From positions 39,834 to 103,833 of the forward strand of contig CAMXCT020002338.1 in the NCBI GenBank assembly GCA_947184155.2: 64,000 nucleotides of DNA. Direction: 5' to 3'. Below the pieces are notes generated by a model. It did no database searches. It saw only the letters and a program-made list of their open reading frames with translations, and was not told the origin of the DNA. The position numbers were made by a program, and so were the translations under genes. Of this stretch, positions 1-12,280 are shown piece by piece. This DNA comes from Cladocopium goreaui (lineage: Eukaryota > Sar > Dinophyceae > Suessiales > Symbiodiniaceae). How positions within the stretch are numbered: the first letter of the stretch is position 1; each line of letters starts with the position of its first letter.

Positions 1-855
1 CAAACCACCAAACAGAGTGCAGCAACAACAACAACAACAACAACAACAACAAGGGAAGCGCTACAGGGATTGCTTACACTGGTCTCTCTCCGCGGTGAAT
101 TCGCATGAATGTCGCAAACTCGTAGTCGTAGACACATCAAACACGGTCAATGTAGGATTCAGACACAAAATCACCAATTTCTTCGAGTGTTTCAAGAATC
201 CCGCCAGTCCAAGAATGCACGTTTCTTTTGCTCTCTGGTCTTCCTGTGGTATGGTCAGCTTGTCGAGAAACGCCAACCTTGGCCTGAGGAACAGATCTCG
301 AATGTCTTGCCAGAAAACCAGGAAAATCACAAAGACATACAAAGACTAGGTAGCCAATGGATACCGCCCAACCAGTCTGAGGCAACACCTTGTACTGGAT
401 AAGGAAGCCTCCCGCTGTGCTAAACAGCAATATTGCAACCGCAGCAGCTTTCACATTGAAGAGCAGAAGCAGAGAGCCATACTTCAACCAATGAGATGTC
501 TGCCAGTCATGACTGATGAAAGCATCAAAATCTAAACATTGCCTTAAGTTCCTGCGACCCACAGAGAAATCTTCCGCTTTGAAAGGTCTTCCAGCCCTGG
601 CCAAAAGGTAGCGGAAAGGGATGCCTTGGAGAGACTCTGATGGCACCTGGTGAGACAAGCTCCTGCTGGAATCTTGCTGAAATCTTGGTGACACTGGCAG
701 CCGGCTGTTGTGAGAATCAAGATCCTGATCCTGATCCATCACGGAAACGCGGCACCGAACCAAGGTAAGCAAGGCATATCTCTGTTTCTCAATTAGAGTT
801 TTAAAAAATATGTATAATTCCAAAAAAGGTGGTACCAATGGACCCAAAAGATTGA
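1..855 (-). pseudogene. Broken inverted copy of the TIR-like membrane protein gene at 34.9 kb
   Basis: Read on the minus strand, this is a near-identical copy of the first ~230 codons of the intact gene at 34882-36620, plus ~100 bp upstream of its start. It keeps the acidic N-terminus, the DAFISHDW motif and the first membrane segments. It is broken in several ways. A ~10-bp insertion near 340 duplicates a short stretch (TGTCTTTG) and shifts the frame. A 1-base loss near 170 puts the frame back. Just after the DRV residues a TGG codon has become TGA, and next to it the bases CTACGA are duplicated. The (TTG)3 tract of the intact gene has grown to about ten units at 20-50. The copy runs off the left edge, so its 3' part is unseen. 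I infer a decayed duplicate rather than a working gene. The two copies are in opposite orientation about 34 kb apart. Confidence 0.8.
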
Positions 856-1407
856 ATATTTTCAGCAAACTGCAATATCTATGTTGAGTCCTTCATGTTT
901 GAGTCACAAACAATTTAAGATGGGAGACTTTTGGTGACTGAGATCCAAGTACATGTCGTCCCTCATCAAATCCTTGGTGTCCACTATGCTCACGCCAATC
1001 TGCACCTTCGGAACAGCTACAAGATGCTACAAGCACTTGAGCCTGGGGCAAGGTTGCTATAAAATGAAACGAAGAAACCTACCCTCTGATAATCAAACGT
1101 GGCAATTGGAAAATAATCTACAGTTACGGCCCTTAACATCTATAAATTGGATTATAACTCCTGCGACTAAGGCTATACATATCATTATAAGGCAGTCATA
1201 ACTCATAACTGGAGGGGCTATAACTACAACTGTGTAAATGATTGTAAATGGATGTTTTTAACGGGAAAATCATCGACAAATGGATCATGTTCCAATTTGT
1301 CCATTGCCATCATTGCCGGAAGGTACTGGAGCTCGTTTCGGCGATGTTCAAACCCTGGAAGAACCATCCCATCCCCCTAGTATCATATATCCAAGAACCA
1401 AAATGAT

Positions 1408-1512
1408 TACCATCTGGTTATTTAACATAGCCATGGAAAATCACCATTTTTAATCGGTAAACCATCTGTAAATGGGCCATTGTCCATGGCTATGTTAAAT
1501 AACCAGATGGTA
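1408..1512. repeat. TA-flanked foldback element, family 1
   Basis: Imperfect palindrome of about 105 bp with ends TACCATCTGGTTATTTAAC and its complement GTTAAATAACCAGATGGTA. Inner arms carry CATAGCCATGGAAAATC and the complement. It belongs to the family with ends TACCCTCTGGTAA. Confidence 0.8.
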
Positions 1513-3612
1513 CATTCCAATATATTCCAATACTAAACCAGGGTTTTCAGAAAGGCATTTAATATTAGGGAGGAGTGATTCAAGAATTATTAAACCACGT
1601 CTGACTTGGGCACACTTTTTTCCCACTGACCTCTTTGTGGCCATGATAGATATACAGTATATACATATACAAATACGTGTAAACACCCCATATCTTATTG
1701 TGTATATATATATCATTATACTATATAATATGTAATATATACGTACATACACATATATATATATATATACATATGGTCATGCATGTAACCCTGTGGTATA
1801 GCTGAGAACTCGCCCATCAATCAAATATTCACCAAGGCTCACCCCAGTCTTTTCGATCAATTGCTGCATTTCAGGTGCGGGGAAATCACCGGCGAAGGGT
1901 TCGTCTGAGTTCCACGGCCACCCGACATTTCACCTGGAAAAAACATAAAAAATAAATAAAATTCTTCTGCTGGGACTGGGAATGACCATGTCTTTGGGTT
2001 TCATGATCAACTTGGGGCTTGTGCAAGTTGAAGACTCAGTGGCAACCAAAAGCTGTGGAAATTCCCTCGCCAAGATGGTACTTTGAAGACAAGGTACAAT
2101 GATGGGCTGCTACTACTTGCAAATGGATTATTGCTTCCCAATCAACTTCTAGTCATCCGCAGTCACTCCCAACATTTTCCAGTTAAAGGATAGTAGTCAC
2201 GCGACAAGCGTGCATAATATCAACCCATGATTAAACACAACAGTTTGTGAATAGGGGGTACCAGTCTGAAGTGTAAGTTATCACAACTTTTGGGGAACCT
2301 CAATTAATAGTCAGGTTTCATTGCTCCAGGATTATACAACATTATCTGGGTCTCACGGCCCGTGCTGCACGCAACGTGTCAATGCGAACCATTCGTGGAG
2401 TCTCCGCGGACAGTGATACATATCATGCTGCGCGCGACCAAATAAGACCTAGATTGACAAGCAGCTTCAAAACCCTCATCTGATGAGCTTCATCTGTGAA
2501 AGCTGTTCTTCACAGTTCTTGAGATGGACATATATAAAATACTTCAAAACGTCTTCCTCACTTTCATCCCCAACCACAACACTTTGCTCACTTGCACACC
2601 CGCTGACAATGCAAATACAATACAAAGTACCATCCAAAAATATCCATAACATCCAGGGTACCGTCCTACCTGCGGCATGGGAGGGGATGGGAAGTGCTCT
2701 TCCCCTGGTGAACACCAAAATAGCTGGCTGGGAATTGATCGAAGTTCATGACCTGTCCCATATATTTTCATACGACCTTTTGGCTGGTGAATTTCGATTT
2801 TCGCCGTATAGTTGCTGGATAGATATGGGTATGGGTCAGTTTTGAAGGGTACCCTGTTGCTCACACAAAAATATCTGACAAAATGATGTTCATCCTCCAA
2901 AAAATATGGTTCATCAATGAAAATCATGGTCACTTGATCCATGGCTCTGTCCATCCCCGTTGAATGATGGCTCCTGCGCAGCATTGGACTTCTCATGGCT
3001 CCGGTCATGGTCTCAGAAGTTCTTCTTCCAGAAGCAGGCCTGGAAGAGCCAGGGGCTGTTAGTGGATCTTAAAAAGATTTAAAAAGTCTATACTAATGTT
3101 GGTTAAGCAATAATAAACCATCCATACGTAGTTTGATGGTTCATACCATCCATTTATGGTAAAACTGGGGATGGTGGATCCTATTGCTTTACTAACATAC
3201 TAACATTATAGGGGTATGACCATGCCAGAAAAGGAACAAAAGAGGTGCGTAGGTGTGCATTATACACATAATATCCAGTGCGACAAGAAGAAGAAAACCA
3301 CCAAGAAGAACAACGAGCAGAACAACAAGACCAACACGACGAGAAACAATAACACAAATATGACCAAGAAAGGAACAAGAACAAGAACAACCCTGATAGA
3401 CCATAGTCAACATTGAATGTATAACGGTTTGTTATCCGAACATGGACAAACCTGACAAACAATGATGACTTCTTGAACTTGACGCAGCATGTTTAGATGA
3501 TTTTCCCATCCAATTGCCCATTTGAAGAGGATTTCCGAACCAGCCGTTGTAGCAAGAGTCGAACAATGCCAATGATTTAGCGCCTATCCAGGCTGATGAG
3601 GATGAATTTCTA

Positions 3613-3717
3613 TACCCTCTGGTAAACTAACATAACTATTGAAAATGGTCATAGAAATAGTTTATTTACCCATTAAAATGGTGATTTTCAATAGTTATGT
3701 TAAATTACCAGAGGGTA
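3613..3717. repeat. TA-flanked foldback element, family 1
   Basis: Palindrome with ends TACCCTCTGGTAAACTAAC and TTACCAGAGGGTA; arms also share ATAACTATTGAAAAT and ATTTTCAATAGTTAT. The right end runs straight into a (TA)n tract, consistent with insertion at a TA site. Confidence 0.85.
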
Positions 3718-4586
3718 TATATATATATATATTATATATATATATATATATGCGGGGGCGTTCCTGAAGTAGGGGTACCCCTAAATCATCCATTGATGGA
3801 TTTTCCCATATAAACAATCCATTAACAGGGGTACCCCAATGACTATAGAAACCACCATATTTTGTTGTTGGGCTTCCTTGAGCAGTTTTTAACCTCGATG
3901 GCTAGTCCACACATCTCCCAGCCATAGTTGATGACCGAAGATTATATCAATAGCATAAAATCGTTCTATGGCTTATAACATCGTCCCAATAAATACAATA
4001 GCTTCAGAATTGCCATAAAACAACTTGCTGGTGCGTTTTACGCAGGGAATTTTCCGGAATGATCCCAATCATCACTAATTCGTAATGTCATCATCCCAGC
4101 AACCCATCCAGCAACCCTACGTAAAACGCACGCACCAGTCGGCCGAGATCTCAGGATCCCGACCGCTGAGAGTTCCCGCTCGTAGTTGTCATCCTTTTTT
4201 GCGGCCGAAACATGAAAAATGGGTCTCAAGAGTTGCAAGAAAAATGGGTCGTGACTTAGTAACACTAAGAACTCATGAGGACAGAAACACAACCAAGAAA
4301 AGTAAGTGAAAATAAGTAAAGGCAAAGGGTGTTTCTGATGAATCATTCGGCCTGGGTTGCATGTCTCACCCTGGTACACTCCTGAACATCCATGCAAAGC
4401 ATAGGTGGCCGCACTGGCAATGACCAATGCTGGTTTCTTCGTGTTTGGGAATTGCCGACCATCCCAAGATAATTACATTAGATACCACACCGTCCTTGAT
4501 TGATTGGTATCAGGGTCGTTACTTGCCAAACAAGGATTGAACATCACATGGGTTTGACATTAAGCAGTTCAAAACTCTCAGGTTCA

Positions 4587-5021
4587 ATGTATCAATGTAT
4601 CAATGTATCAATGTATCTATGTATCTATATCTATCATATCTATCTTATCTATCTAATCTATCTAATCTATCTAATCTATCTATTCTATCTATTCTATCTA
4701 ATCCATCTAATCTATCTATTCTATCTATTCTATCTAATCCATCTAATCTATCTAATATATCTAATCTATCTAATCTATCTAATCTATCTAATCTAACTAA
4801 TCTATCTAATCTATGTAATCTATCTAATCTATCTAATCTATCTAATCTGTAAAATCTATCTAATCTATCTAATCTATCTCATCTATCTAATCTACCTAAT
4901 CTACCTAATCTACCTAATCTACCTAATCTACCTAACCTACCTAATCTACCTATCTACCTATCTATCTATCTACCTATCTATCTATCTGACAATCCATCCA
5001 TCCATCCATCCATCCATCTAT
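4587..5021. repeat. Tetranucleotide microsatellite (CTAT/ATCTAATCT type)
   Basis: About 430 bp of CTAT-derived units, starting as ATCAATGT repeats, then ATCTATCTA / ATCTAATCT mixtures, then CTACCTAAT and finally CATC repeats. Open frames here (Leu/Ile/Tyr or Ser/Asn/Leu runs) are products of the repeat. Confidence 0.95.
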
Positions 5022-5051
5022 ATGTCTTTTCCCTGTGTTTGTGGTGTAAAC

Positions 5052-5122
5052 CTGAGTTCCCAGGCCAGCAGCAAGGCGAACAAGCTGCCGAGGACGCCAA
5101 AGATCAGCAGCAGAAAGAGGCC
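5052..5122 (-). CDS. Possible single exon encoding a membrane segment
   Basis: On the minus strand a 71-bp stretch lies between an acceptor (GCCAG|GG) and a donor (CTCAG|GTTTAC). It encodes a 23-residue hydrophobic segment (GLFLLLIFGVLGSLFALLL followed by AWELR) with mostly G or C in third positions, typical of a transmembrane helix. The plus strand of the same bases also has a splice-like AG and reads as a Gln/Glu/Ala-rich peptide (QQQGEQAAEDAKDQQQ). Only one reading can be right. I favour the membrane segment because its borders are clean on both sides. No neighbouring exon of the same protein was recognised. Confidence 0.35.
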
Positions 5123-5452
5123 CTGGCTGTTTTTGACTATGGATTCCATGACTATAAGGGAACCAACAAAAAAGATGGATATATATATATATGTATTATA
5201 TACATATATATTATATATGAGATCTATATCAATTGTATATAATGGAATATATATCATATATGTTTGTTGATCAAAATTCCTTTGCCCGGGAACGGCCATT
5301 CTTCGCGAATAAAAATGTTACTTTGGCGAAACTTTCGCAAAAAAAATGTTACTTTCACGAACTCAAAAAAAACTTTCGCGAGGGTTTCCCACAGAACATT
5401 CATGGCTTTCGCAATTAAAACTCCTTACAAGGACCTTTAGATCGATTACCAA

Positions 5453-5590
5453 ATGTATATAATACTATATAAATAATATACTATATGTTATATATTATAT
5501 CACATGTATTATATGTTATATATAATATATATATATCATAAATATTATATATATATATAATATATAATATAATATAATAATCTAAAAATA

Positions 5591-5621
<31 letters not shown>

Positions 5622-5740
5622 ATCTATAATATAATATATAACATATAGTATATATTATATATACAATATATATAATATAAAATAAATATAATATAATAAA
5701 TATAATATAATAATTATATATATGATTCTATATGCATATA
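5453..5740. repeat. AT-rich TATA-type low-complexity tract
   Basis: Nearly 290 bp composed almost only of A and T, dominated by TATA and TAATATA runs. No coding potential. Confidence 0.9.
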
Positions 5741-7600
5741 TAAGATTCTTTCTGAGCCGGGCACTTGGAGGATCATCCCACGAGCCGGGACCCGGTCCCG
5801 GTCTAACCAGAATGGTTTGTTTCTTTACCTATCAACAATGGAGATTTTCTCGTAGGATATAGCGGAGATCATGGATAATCTGGGAAAACAACCATGGATT
5901 TTCAAGGATAATCTGGGATATAACATAACCATGGATTTTCTCGTATTTCATGGGTCATTAAATGTCCCCATTGAACATCACCCAACCATTAGGTATATGG
6001 TCTATAATGGCTACTATAAGGTGATGTCCAATATACCCAAAATGTGACAGTTACCAACCCCTGTATTTCATGGATTTTCATGGCAATCTGGAAAAACAGC
6101 CATGGTGAAGGTCGCAACATGATCTACCTTCGGATGTTTCCAGATTGGTTCTTTTTCTATACTATGCCGGAGGGTATGTTTCACCTGTTCCATGTGTTTC
6201 TTACTTTAGAAACCAGCAAAGATGATCAAACTAATTATGCAGCGGTTTTGACATGTAACCAATGTAGAACTGCTGTCAGAAGAGCCGAGCAGAGGAATCA
6301 TTTGGGCTGTATACCATACAGATATAGCTGATTCATGTGTGCAATTTTGAACATCACTATATATATATGTATTATCATATATCATATACATATATATATA
6401 TATATACATATACATAGGACATCCATCAACAAAATCATATGAACAAATGACCCAGGGCTGATGCCCAAGATTTGCCTCGATCCGATTTTTTTTTGGAGCC
6501 GTGGAGCCAGTTTCGGGACCGTGCGCCATCGCCATGAAAGTTATACCTCTGGTAAACTAACAGTTTGCCATTGAAAATGGCCAATAGAAATAGTGGATCT
6601 ACATGGATTTACCCATAACAAAAATGCTGGATCTTTCCAGTTCGTTCTGTAAACGTTTACCAGGCCGGGTATACCCCGGAGTGCCATCCAATGAAATACT
6701 GAGTAAGCTCGGTATACCAAAAGACAATGATGGATTCGTTTAAAAAAAACGCGCATTCTATTGTTTTAACACGTTTACATTAATATAGTATCATATAATA
6801 TATATATATATTATAGTATCATATAATTAATCACCCCCGCAACAGAGATATAACTTCAACGGCAGATTAATTAGTGCTGGTTGTATCATAGTCATATATT
6901 ATCATATATTCATATACATTCAAAATCAGTTCTTACTCCATGATATTCCCAAAAGAATGATGAAAGCTTTTGGTGCATCCGAGTTACCCTTTGGTAATTT
7001 ATGGTAATTTCACACAGCTATGGAAAAACCAATGAAGATCCACCATTTACATCCATTTACTGTATACTAGGCCAATCATCTACATAGACAAACGGCTGTT
7101 TTTCTACCGTTTTTCAGGACCAGAGGATCCATTTTTATTGTCCTGGGATCCCACGCCAAACGAAGGGCAATGGACTGCTGGACACGTTCCAACAAGTGCA
7201 ACCTCTGCGGGCAAAGGACTGCTGCTCATGGGACAGATCGGTGCGGCATAGAAATGGACGCACCCAAGGGGTCACGCTTCAAATGAGCCAATTCTTGGGA
7301 ATTATGTTCGTTGAAGAGCAACAAAGGAACCACTGGCCTTGAAAGTCCTGGAAGTTTCTTTTTTGCTTTCTGTAATCTTGGTGCTTGGCAAACCCACCGA
7401 TTCGAATGTGTATAAACGACATTAAACAACTCTGTTTTTGGACTTGGGCAGCCCATGTTTCACAAGACGTCGTTGTCACGTCAACTCCTTCTGAGTCACG
7501 GTCACGGTCTCCAACCTGGGCCTTGGGGCCTTGATGGTTCAATCGTTTTCTTCATCACATCCCCATGAATCTGCTGCATCATTATGCAATGATACAATCA
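5741..7600. other. Spacer; no gene recognised
   Basis: Contains short GGATTTTC/CATGG-rich stretches repeated loosely (5820-6110), a (TA)n tract near 6360-6410 and one foldback. Open frames here lack splice-bounded, recognisable protein. Confidence 0.4.
6543..6673. repeat. TA-flanked foldback element, family 1, diverged subtype
   Basis: Begins TACCTCTGGTAAACTAACAG and ends GTAAACGTTTACCAGGCCGGGTA. Inner arms differ from the main type (CAGTTTGCCATTGAAAAT versus TTTCCAGTTCG). The same variant ends recur at 25316-25436, so this is a subfamily. Confidence 0.65.
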
Positions 7601-7611
7601 CCAGATGCTCC

Positions 7612-7684
7612 ATGGTGCTGGGATATTTACCTACATTTACCCCAAAAATCACCCAGTTTTGTAGGTAAATATATGTAAATATAC
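7612..7684. repeat. Foldback element, family 3 (CCATGGTGCTGG type)
   Basis: Starts with CATGGTGCTGGGATATTTAC and contains ACCTACATTTACC with its complement GGTAAATATATGTAAATAT. Related copies are at 13186, 15191 and 19227. The right end is less complete than in those copies. Confidence 0.55.
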
Positions 7685-8083
7685 AATCACCACTAACCCC
7701 AAAAAATTGATGGCTACCCCTAATCCCTCGGTTTCATCAATGTTCATCATTTCCTTCACAAATTGCTTCTTTTTTGGTGTGTTTTCCCATGTTTCCCCAA
7801 AAAATAACCTTTCTCACCTGAAAAACAGCATGGGCCACGTTTCCCTGGCTGGACGTCCCTGACCCCACCATGAAGGGCACCACCGCAACGAAAACACCTG
7901 GTGCGAAGGAGTTTTTTTTTTTTCGGCGCAACAGGTCCCATATTTGATCGGATCTTACAGGTCATATCCCATTTATATTCCATTTGTTTGGCTAAATCCG
8001 ACAATTTTTGGCGATCTCCTCACGTTTCTTCGTTGACGTGCCATATTTTCGCCGCATGGATTTTCGATGTTTTCACCATGAAG

Positions 8084-8154
8084 GCACCTGTGGACACTGC
8101 TCCATTGACGATGTTCAACTTGCCAAGGTCGCTGAGGCACAAAGATGTCAGAAG
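8084..8154 (+). CDS. Candidate exon, Cys-containing peptide of unknown gene
   Basis: Seventy-one bases lie between CATGAAG|GC and CAGAAG|GA. Read in the frame TCGHCSIDDVQLAKVAEAQ they give a well-formed soluble peptide with codon choice like the confirmed exons nearby. The AG|G borders on both sides match the splice pattern of the aminotransferase gene. The same bases are also open in another plus frame and on the minus strand, so the call is tentative. No protein family was recognised. Confidence 0.3.
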
Positions 8155-8682
8155 GACCTCGGAGCGACGAAGAGTCACTGAGTCTTTGGAGAACTGCGGA
8201 GGGATCATGTTCGCCAAGATTAACCAAGAATAATGAAAACTTTCCAAAATGTTGGTTTCATGTTGCCAGAGAGTCAACATAGTCAACTGGTGATGGGAAA
8301 GCCTTCTCATTTGGACATGGGTTAGGAACCATTAGGAACCATCCCCAGATCCCATACGGCTAGCTGTAGATGCTTTGAATTAACAAACCATGGATCATCA
8401 CTGGGATAACGGGTGTGGGTTGAGATCTACTAATATGAGCCAAGTCAAGAACGAATAACTGATTATTACAAAGTAATCAATTAAAGTTAATAAGTTATAA
8501 ACCTGTATGAGCATGGCCATCTTAGACCCCCTGCAACGCTGCAACATTTTCACTGGGGTACTTGCCTTAAGATATAAACAAGGCTACGGCGCCCGTCTGC
8601 AGGCCTTCATGACATACCGTGGTATAAATGTGGCCCTTGTGAGGTGGGCATTTTGTCTGAACATGAAACTGTTCATAGTATA

Positions 8683-8790
8683 TACCCTCTGGTAAGCTAG
8701 CAGTTTGCTATTGAAAATGACCCTAGTTCGTTGATTTACCCATTAAACATTGTGATTTTCCAGTTCGTTATGTTAGTTTACCAGAGGGTA
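8683..8790. repeat. TA-flanked foldback element, family 1
   Basis: Ends TACCCTCTGGTAAGCTAGC and GTTAGTTTACCAGAGGGTA; inner part of the CAGTTTGCTATTGAAAAT / TTTTCCAGTTCG subtype. Confidence 0.8.
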
Positions 8791-9162
8791 CAACGTCGAA
8801 TCAAGTCGGTGAGAAGTTCTTACAATGTAGCATCAAGTCGGTGCGCAAGTTCTCAGCCAATTGACCCGGCAGCGGTTCCTTGAGCAGGTTTTGCTTTCAT
8901 CTCCTACAAAGACCCTGCATCGCCAGAAGCTTAGAGAACTGGTGCCTGGATCGTTTGCCTGATCTCATATGACTTTTGACCTTCCAAAAGGTTCATCATC
9001 AGTTTCCCTATGATGCAACATTACCATTTTGCCGTATCCCGCATTTTGCGCCGTATCCACCTTATTTTCACACAAAGACGAATCATGATATTATTGTTTA
9101 TATATCCCCGTTTGCCTCCATGAAATTGTTGGTTTCATACATGTATATATATATATATATTC

Positions 9163-9220
9163 AAAACAACGGGTATACGCTATGTATATATATCTATACA
9201 TAGCGTATACCCGTTGTTTT
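9163..9220. repeat. Perfect hairpin with 26-bp arms
   Basis: Left arm 9163-9188 (AAAACAACGGGTATACGCTA and six more bases) and right arm 9195-9220 are exact reverse complements around a 6-base AT loop. It sits next to a (TA)n tract. It lacks the ends of the other foldback families. Confidence 0.9.
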
Positions 9221-9981
9221 ACCATGTTTTACCTATTTCTTTGCTGAAATCAAAGCTGGTGACATGTTTTACCGTATCCATCCCGGCTGATCCTCAGGGC
9301 GAAGGCTGCAACGCGGGAGCTTCATCAGGAGGTCGCCGGGAGAATTTGGTCGATTTAGCTATGAAAACTATGGTGATCTTAATCTCTATGTTAAACTACC
9401 AGAGGGTGAAGTTTAAGCATAGTGTGAATGGATTCTCTCAGACCCATCTATATGTTTGGCAATATATGGTAGCCTCAGGCGTTTGGCTTGTTTGGTAGAT
9501 AAAAACATGTTGCACAAAAACTTAAACTTTGAGCGAGGGATCAATGAACAACCAAGTAACTGGGATGTGTGACCCCCAAAAAAGGATGCAGCAAAGTAGT
9601 TGTCCAACCCTGAAATAGGGGCACTGTAAATGACTTCTCTATTTTTTTGGGGGTCTGCTATAATAGGATACATGAGTACACATATGAGGATTTGTTTTTG
9701 TTGGATGTACAAATTGATTGAACTGGTAGTCTAAATTTAATTAGTGAGGATGCAAGAGTTTAAGCATCAATATGGGGATGGCTGTGTCTGAAGCTGAGGA
9801 TACCAAAAATGATAAGTTGATAGTTATTCCCATGTGATTTTGGGTTAGATGATCGAAACTCCAAAAGTGAATCTCAATGCCACCTCTGAATAAGTACTCG
9901 CAAACAAAAAGAGCTCTGTCATGAATTTTGCCTCAAAGGGAAAACACTATTCGGTGCACTTGTTTGGCTCTGGGAATCAAA

Positions 9982-10085
9982 CACATCTGGTAAACTAACA
10001 TAACTATGGAAAATCACCATTTTCAATGGGTAAATCCACTATAAATGGGACATTTTCAATAGCTACTTTAAATTACCAGAGGGTA
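9982..10085. repeat. TA-flanked foldback element, family 1
   Basis: Left end CATCTGGTAAACTAACATAA, right end TTAAATTACCAGAGGGTA; the middle holds AATCACCATTTTCAATGGG and ATCCACTATAAATGG as in other members. Confidence 0.8.
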
Positions 10086-10352
10086 TATTTGTTCCAAGTG
10101 TCCGGAACAAAGAAAGCACATGTTTCAAGACCAGGTTTCCCAAATTGTTTCCCTAGATATAATGATATACTGATATACTGTAGTCAGTACTCCATTTGAC
10201 ATTCAACAAACCAATCAGCCTTAGCCAATTCTCCCGAAATTTCAACTCATCAAACCATCTATAATTATTTCATCTACTGTAACTCAAACCAATTGAGTAA
10301 TCAAGCACCCTGAGAATTGCAAAACATGTTCAACAAAAGAAATTATCTATAT

Positions 10353-10460
10353 CTGGTTGGTGGTTTGGAACACTTTTTATTTTTCCCATCATATTGGGAA
10401 TTTCATAATCCCAATTGACTAATTAATATGTTTCAGATGGGTAGGTCAACCACCAACCAG
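10353..10460. repeat. Foldback element, family 2 (CTGGTTGGTGGTT type)
   Basis: Palindrome bounded by CTGGTTGGTGGTTTGGAACA and GGTCAACCACCAACCAG, with inner TATTGGGAATTTC / AATCCCAATT. Two further copies lie at 17393 and 27672. Confidence 0.8.
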
Positions 10461-10471
10461 TATATTATATG

Positions 10472-10586
10472 TACCCTCTGCTTATTTAACATAGCCATGG
10501 AAAATGGCCCATGTATAGATGATTTTCCCATTAAAACCTCCATTTATGAGGGATTTTCCATGGCTATGTTAAATAACCAGATGGTA
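10472..10586. repeat. TA-flanked foldback element, family 1
   Basis: Ends TACCCTCTGCTTATTTAACA and TGTTAAATAACCAGATGGTA, with CATAGCCATGGAAAAT arms. Resembles the copy at 1408 most closely. Confidence 0.8.
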
Positions 10587-11076
10587 TAATATCATCATAA
10601 TCGTAATATACATCATAATCCATCATACCCTCTGGTAATTTGTTACAGTTTGCTACTGAAAATTGCCATAGAAATAGATATTTATAGTTGATTTCCCTAT
10701 TAAAATATACATATCCAACATCCAAGTCCAGAAACGAATGGTGGCTTAAACGCAGATCAATGGGACGATGGTCGTGGTGGATGCAGCCATGGCGTTGGGC
10801 AGCCCAGAGGACTGCAGAGGGTTCAAGTTATGTGGAAAACCATAGGAAAAGCATAGGAAAACCATAGGAAAATGGTGATTTAATGAGAATGGAATTTAAT
10901 GGGATTTACCTTCTGATATACTGGTATCATGACGGGATTTCAACCCATTGGCCCATCAATGACCACGACTAACAAATATTAACAATTATTAACTATCATT
11001 AATTGTTATAGGGGATAATAATAAGGATAATAATGGGATATCTAACTAATGTGGGAAAAAACAATGTCATAAACCT

Positions 11077-11213
11077 ACCATGACTGGGAATGGTAACCAT
11101 ACCACCTATGATTGGGAATAAGTAGTCATGGCAGTAGAACCAGTAGGAAAAATGAACCTCCCATGACTGGTTTATTCCCAATCATAGGTGGTATAAACTT
11201 ACCATTCCCAGTT
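11077..11213. repeat. Long foldback, about 45-bp arms
   Basis: The left arm at 11077-11122 (CATGACTGGGAATGGTAACC ... ATGATTGGGAATAA) pairs imperfectly with 11172-11213 (TTATTCCCAATCATAGGTGG ... CATTCCCAGTT). The motif TACCATGACTGG recurs several times up to 11345. Confidence 0.7.
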
Positions 11214-12280
11214 AGAAACCTACCATGACTGGTTAGAAAAGTCAGGTAGAAAGAGATGAATGGTTATAACCCCAATAACTATAGTTATAAGTACCATGAA
11301 CTATAGTTATAAGTACCATGACTTATGAAAAGTCAGTTAGTCCCATGACTGGTTTCTACCCCCATCCGCTGGTGACTTGGGAATGGGAAAGCAAGGCGTT
11401 CCGGTGCGGCAGCAATGCAGGCGCTGGTGCCATGAATTTTGGGGTCCTTTGATCAAGAAAAACTGGGATGTTAGAAAGCAAAATGGGATATCTATGGATA
11501 TCTAATCTAGCATGAAACTGCGATTGAACTCATTTCATCAACTCAATTACAGATAGTGCCAACCAAAATGGGAGATGCCAGGAGCTTGGGATTCCTGCAA
11601 GACTGCAAGATAGGGATTTGCCACACAAATGGCAATCCGATTGACATCAAGTGTGGTAACAATAATTTGGTATAGAATACGGTATAGATAGGGTAGAATC
11701 AGCCAACTAGTTTGGAATGATACGGCTAGCTCGAAATAGGTGGAGTCGAAAGGTTCTTCAACCGGCTGGTGTTTTTTATATATTTCAAGCTGGGACCCCT
11801 GGACCGATAAGTTGGTCTATAATGTAGGCTAACCATGACTTATGGTCGCTACGTCTATAGATGTCTATCTATAATATTATATAATATTATATATATAATA
11901 AACTAAATTATCCATCCGGGGGGTCTGCGTTGTTTGCTTTTCCACCCTGAAATGGTTCGGAGCTTGAAAAAAAACAGCACCACTTTTGTATCAAGTGGTC
12001 CCTTGTGCCGAAGCCGTGCTTTGAAACTACGGGTTTGCTTCGAAATTGTTTTTGTATACCCCCGATAAAAATAGCACTTGAATGGGGAAAATGAGTTTTT
12101 TTAAACCGAAATGGACATCGGTTTGCCCATAATTTTGAGAGCGGAAGAGATCATAGCTTGGTCTCAAGCTGCTGGGTAGTACCTCACAGCCACAGATTCT
12201 CCTCTGTGCCACCTGCCCAGCTTCTATGATGGACCCCGAGTGTTTCTTGGATATCTTGGATTTGACCGAAATAACAAACA

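Larger units (their letters stand above)
870..4580. other. Spacer with foldbacks and simple repeats; no confident gene
   Basis: Apart from the two foldbacks listed separately, I see AT-rich tracts (1640-1770, 3718-3755) and an AAC/AAG-rich stretch (3280-3400) that opens frames on both strands. There are weak exon candidates. Around 1875-1920 both strands stay open, with AG/GT-like borders on each. Around 2937-3041 a minus-strand stretch rich in Ser/Arg/Met lies between an AG and a GT. None matches a family I recognise. Confidence 0.4.

Noticed and set aside
137-868. Minus-strand frame of 243 codons as an intact gene
   Set aside because: Comparison with the 34.9-kb copy shows an out-of-frame middle section caused by an insertion, and a nonsense change. 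It is a pseudogene.
7820-7891. Minus-strand exon with CFRCGGALH resembling a zinc knuckle
   Set aside because: Borders look good (CAG ends, GTGAG donor), but the last Cys of the motif is missing and other frames are also open. Not enough to call.
10739-10812. Minus-strand peptide HGCIHHDHRPIDLRL resembling a kinase catalytic loop
   Set aside because: The catalytic Asp/Lys pattern (HRDxxPxN) is not preserved, and plus-strand frames are equally open.
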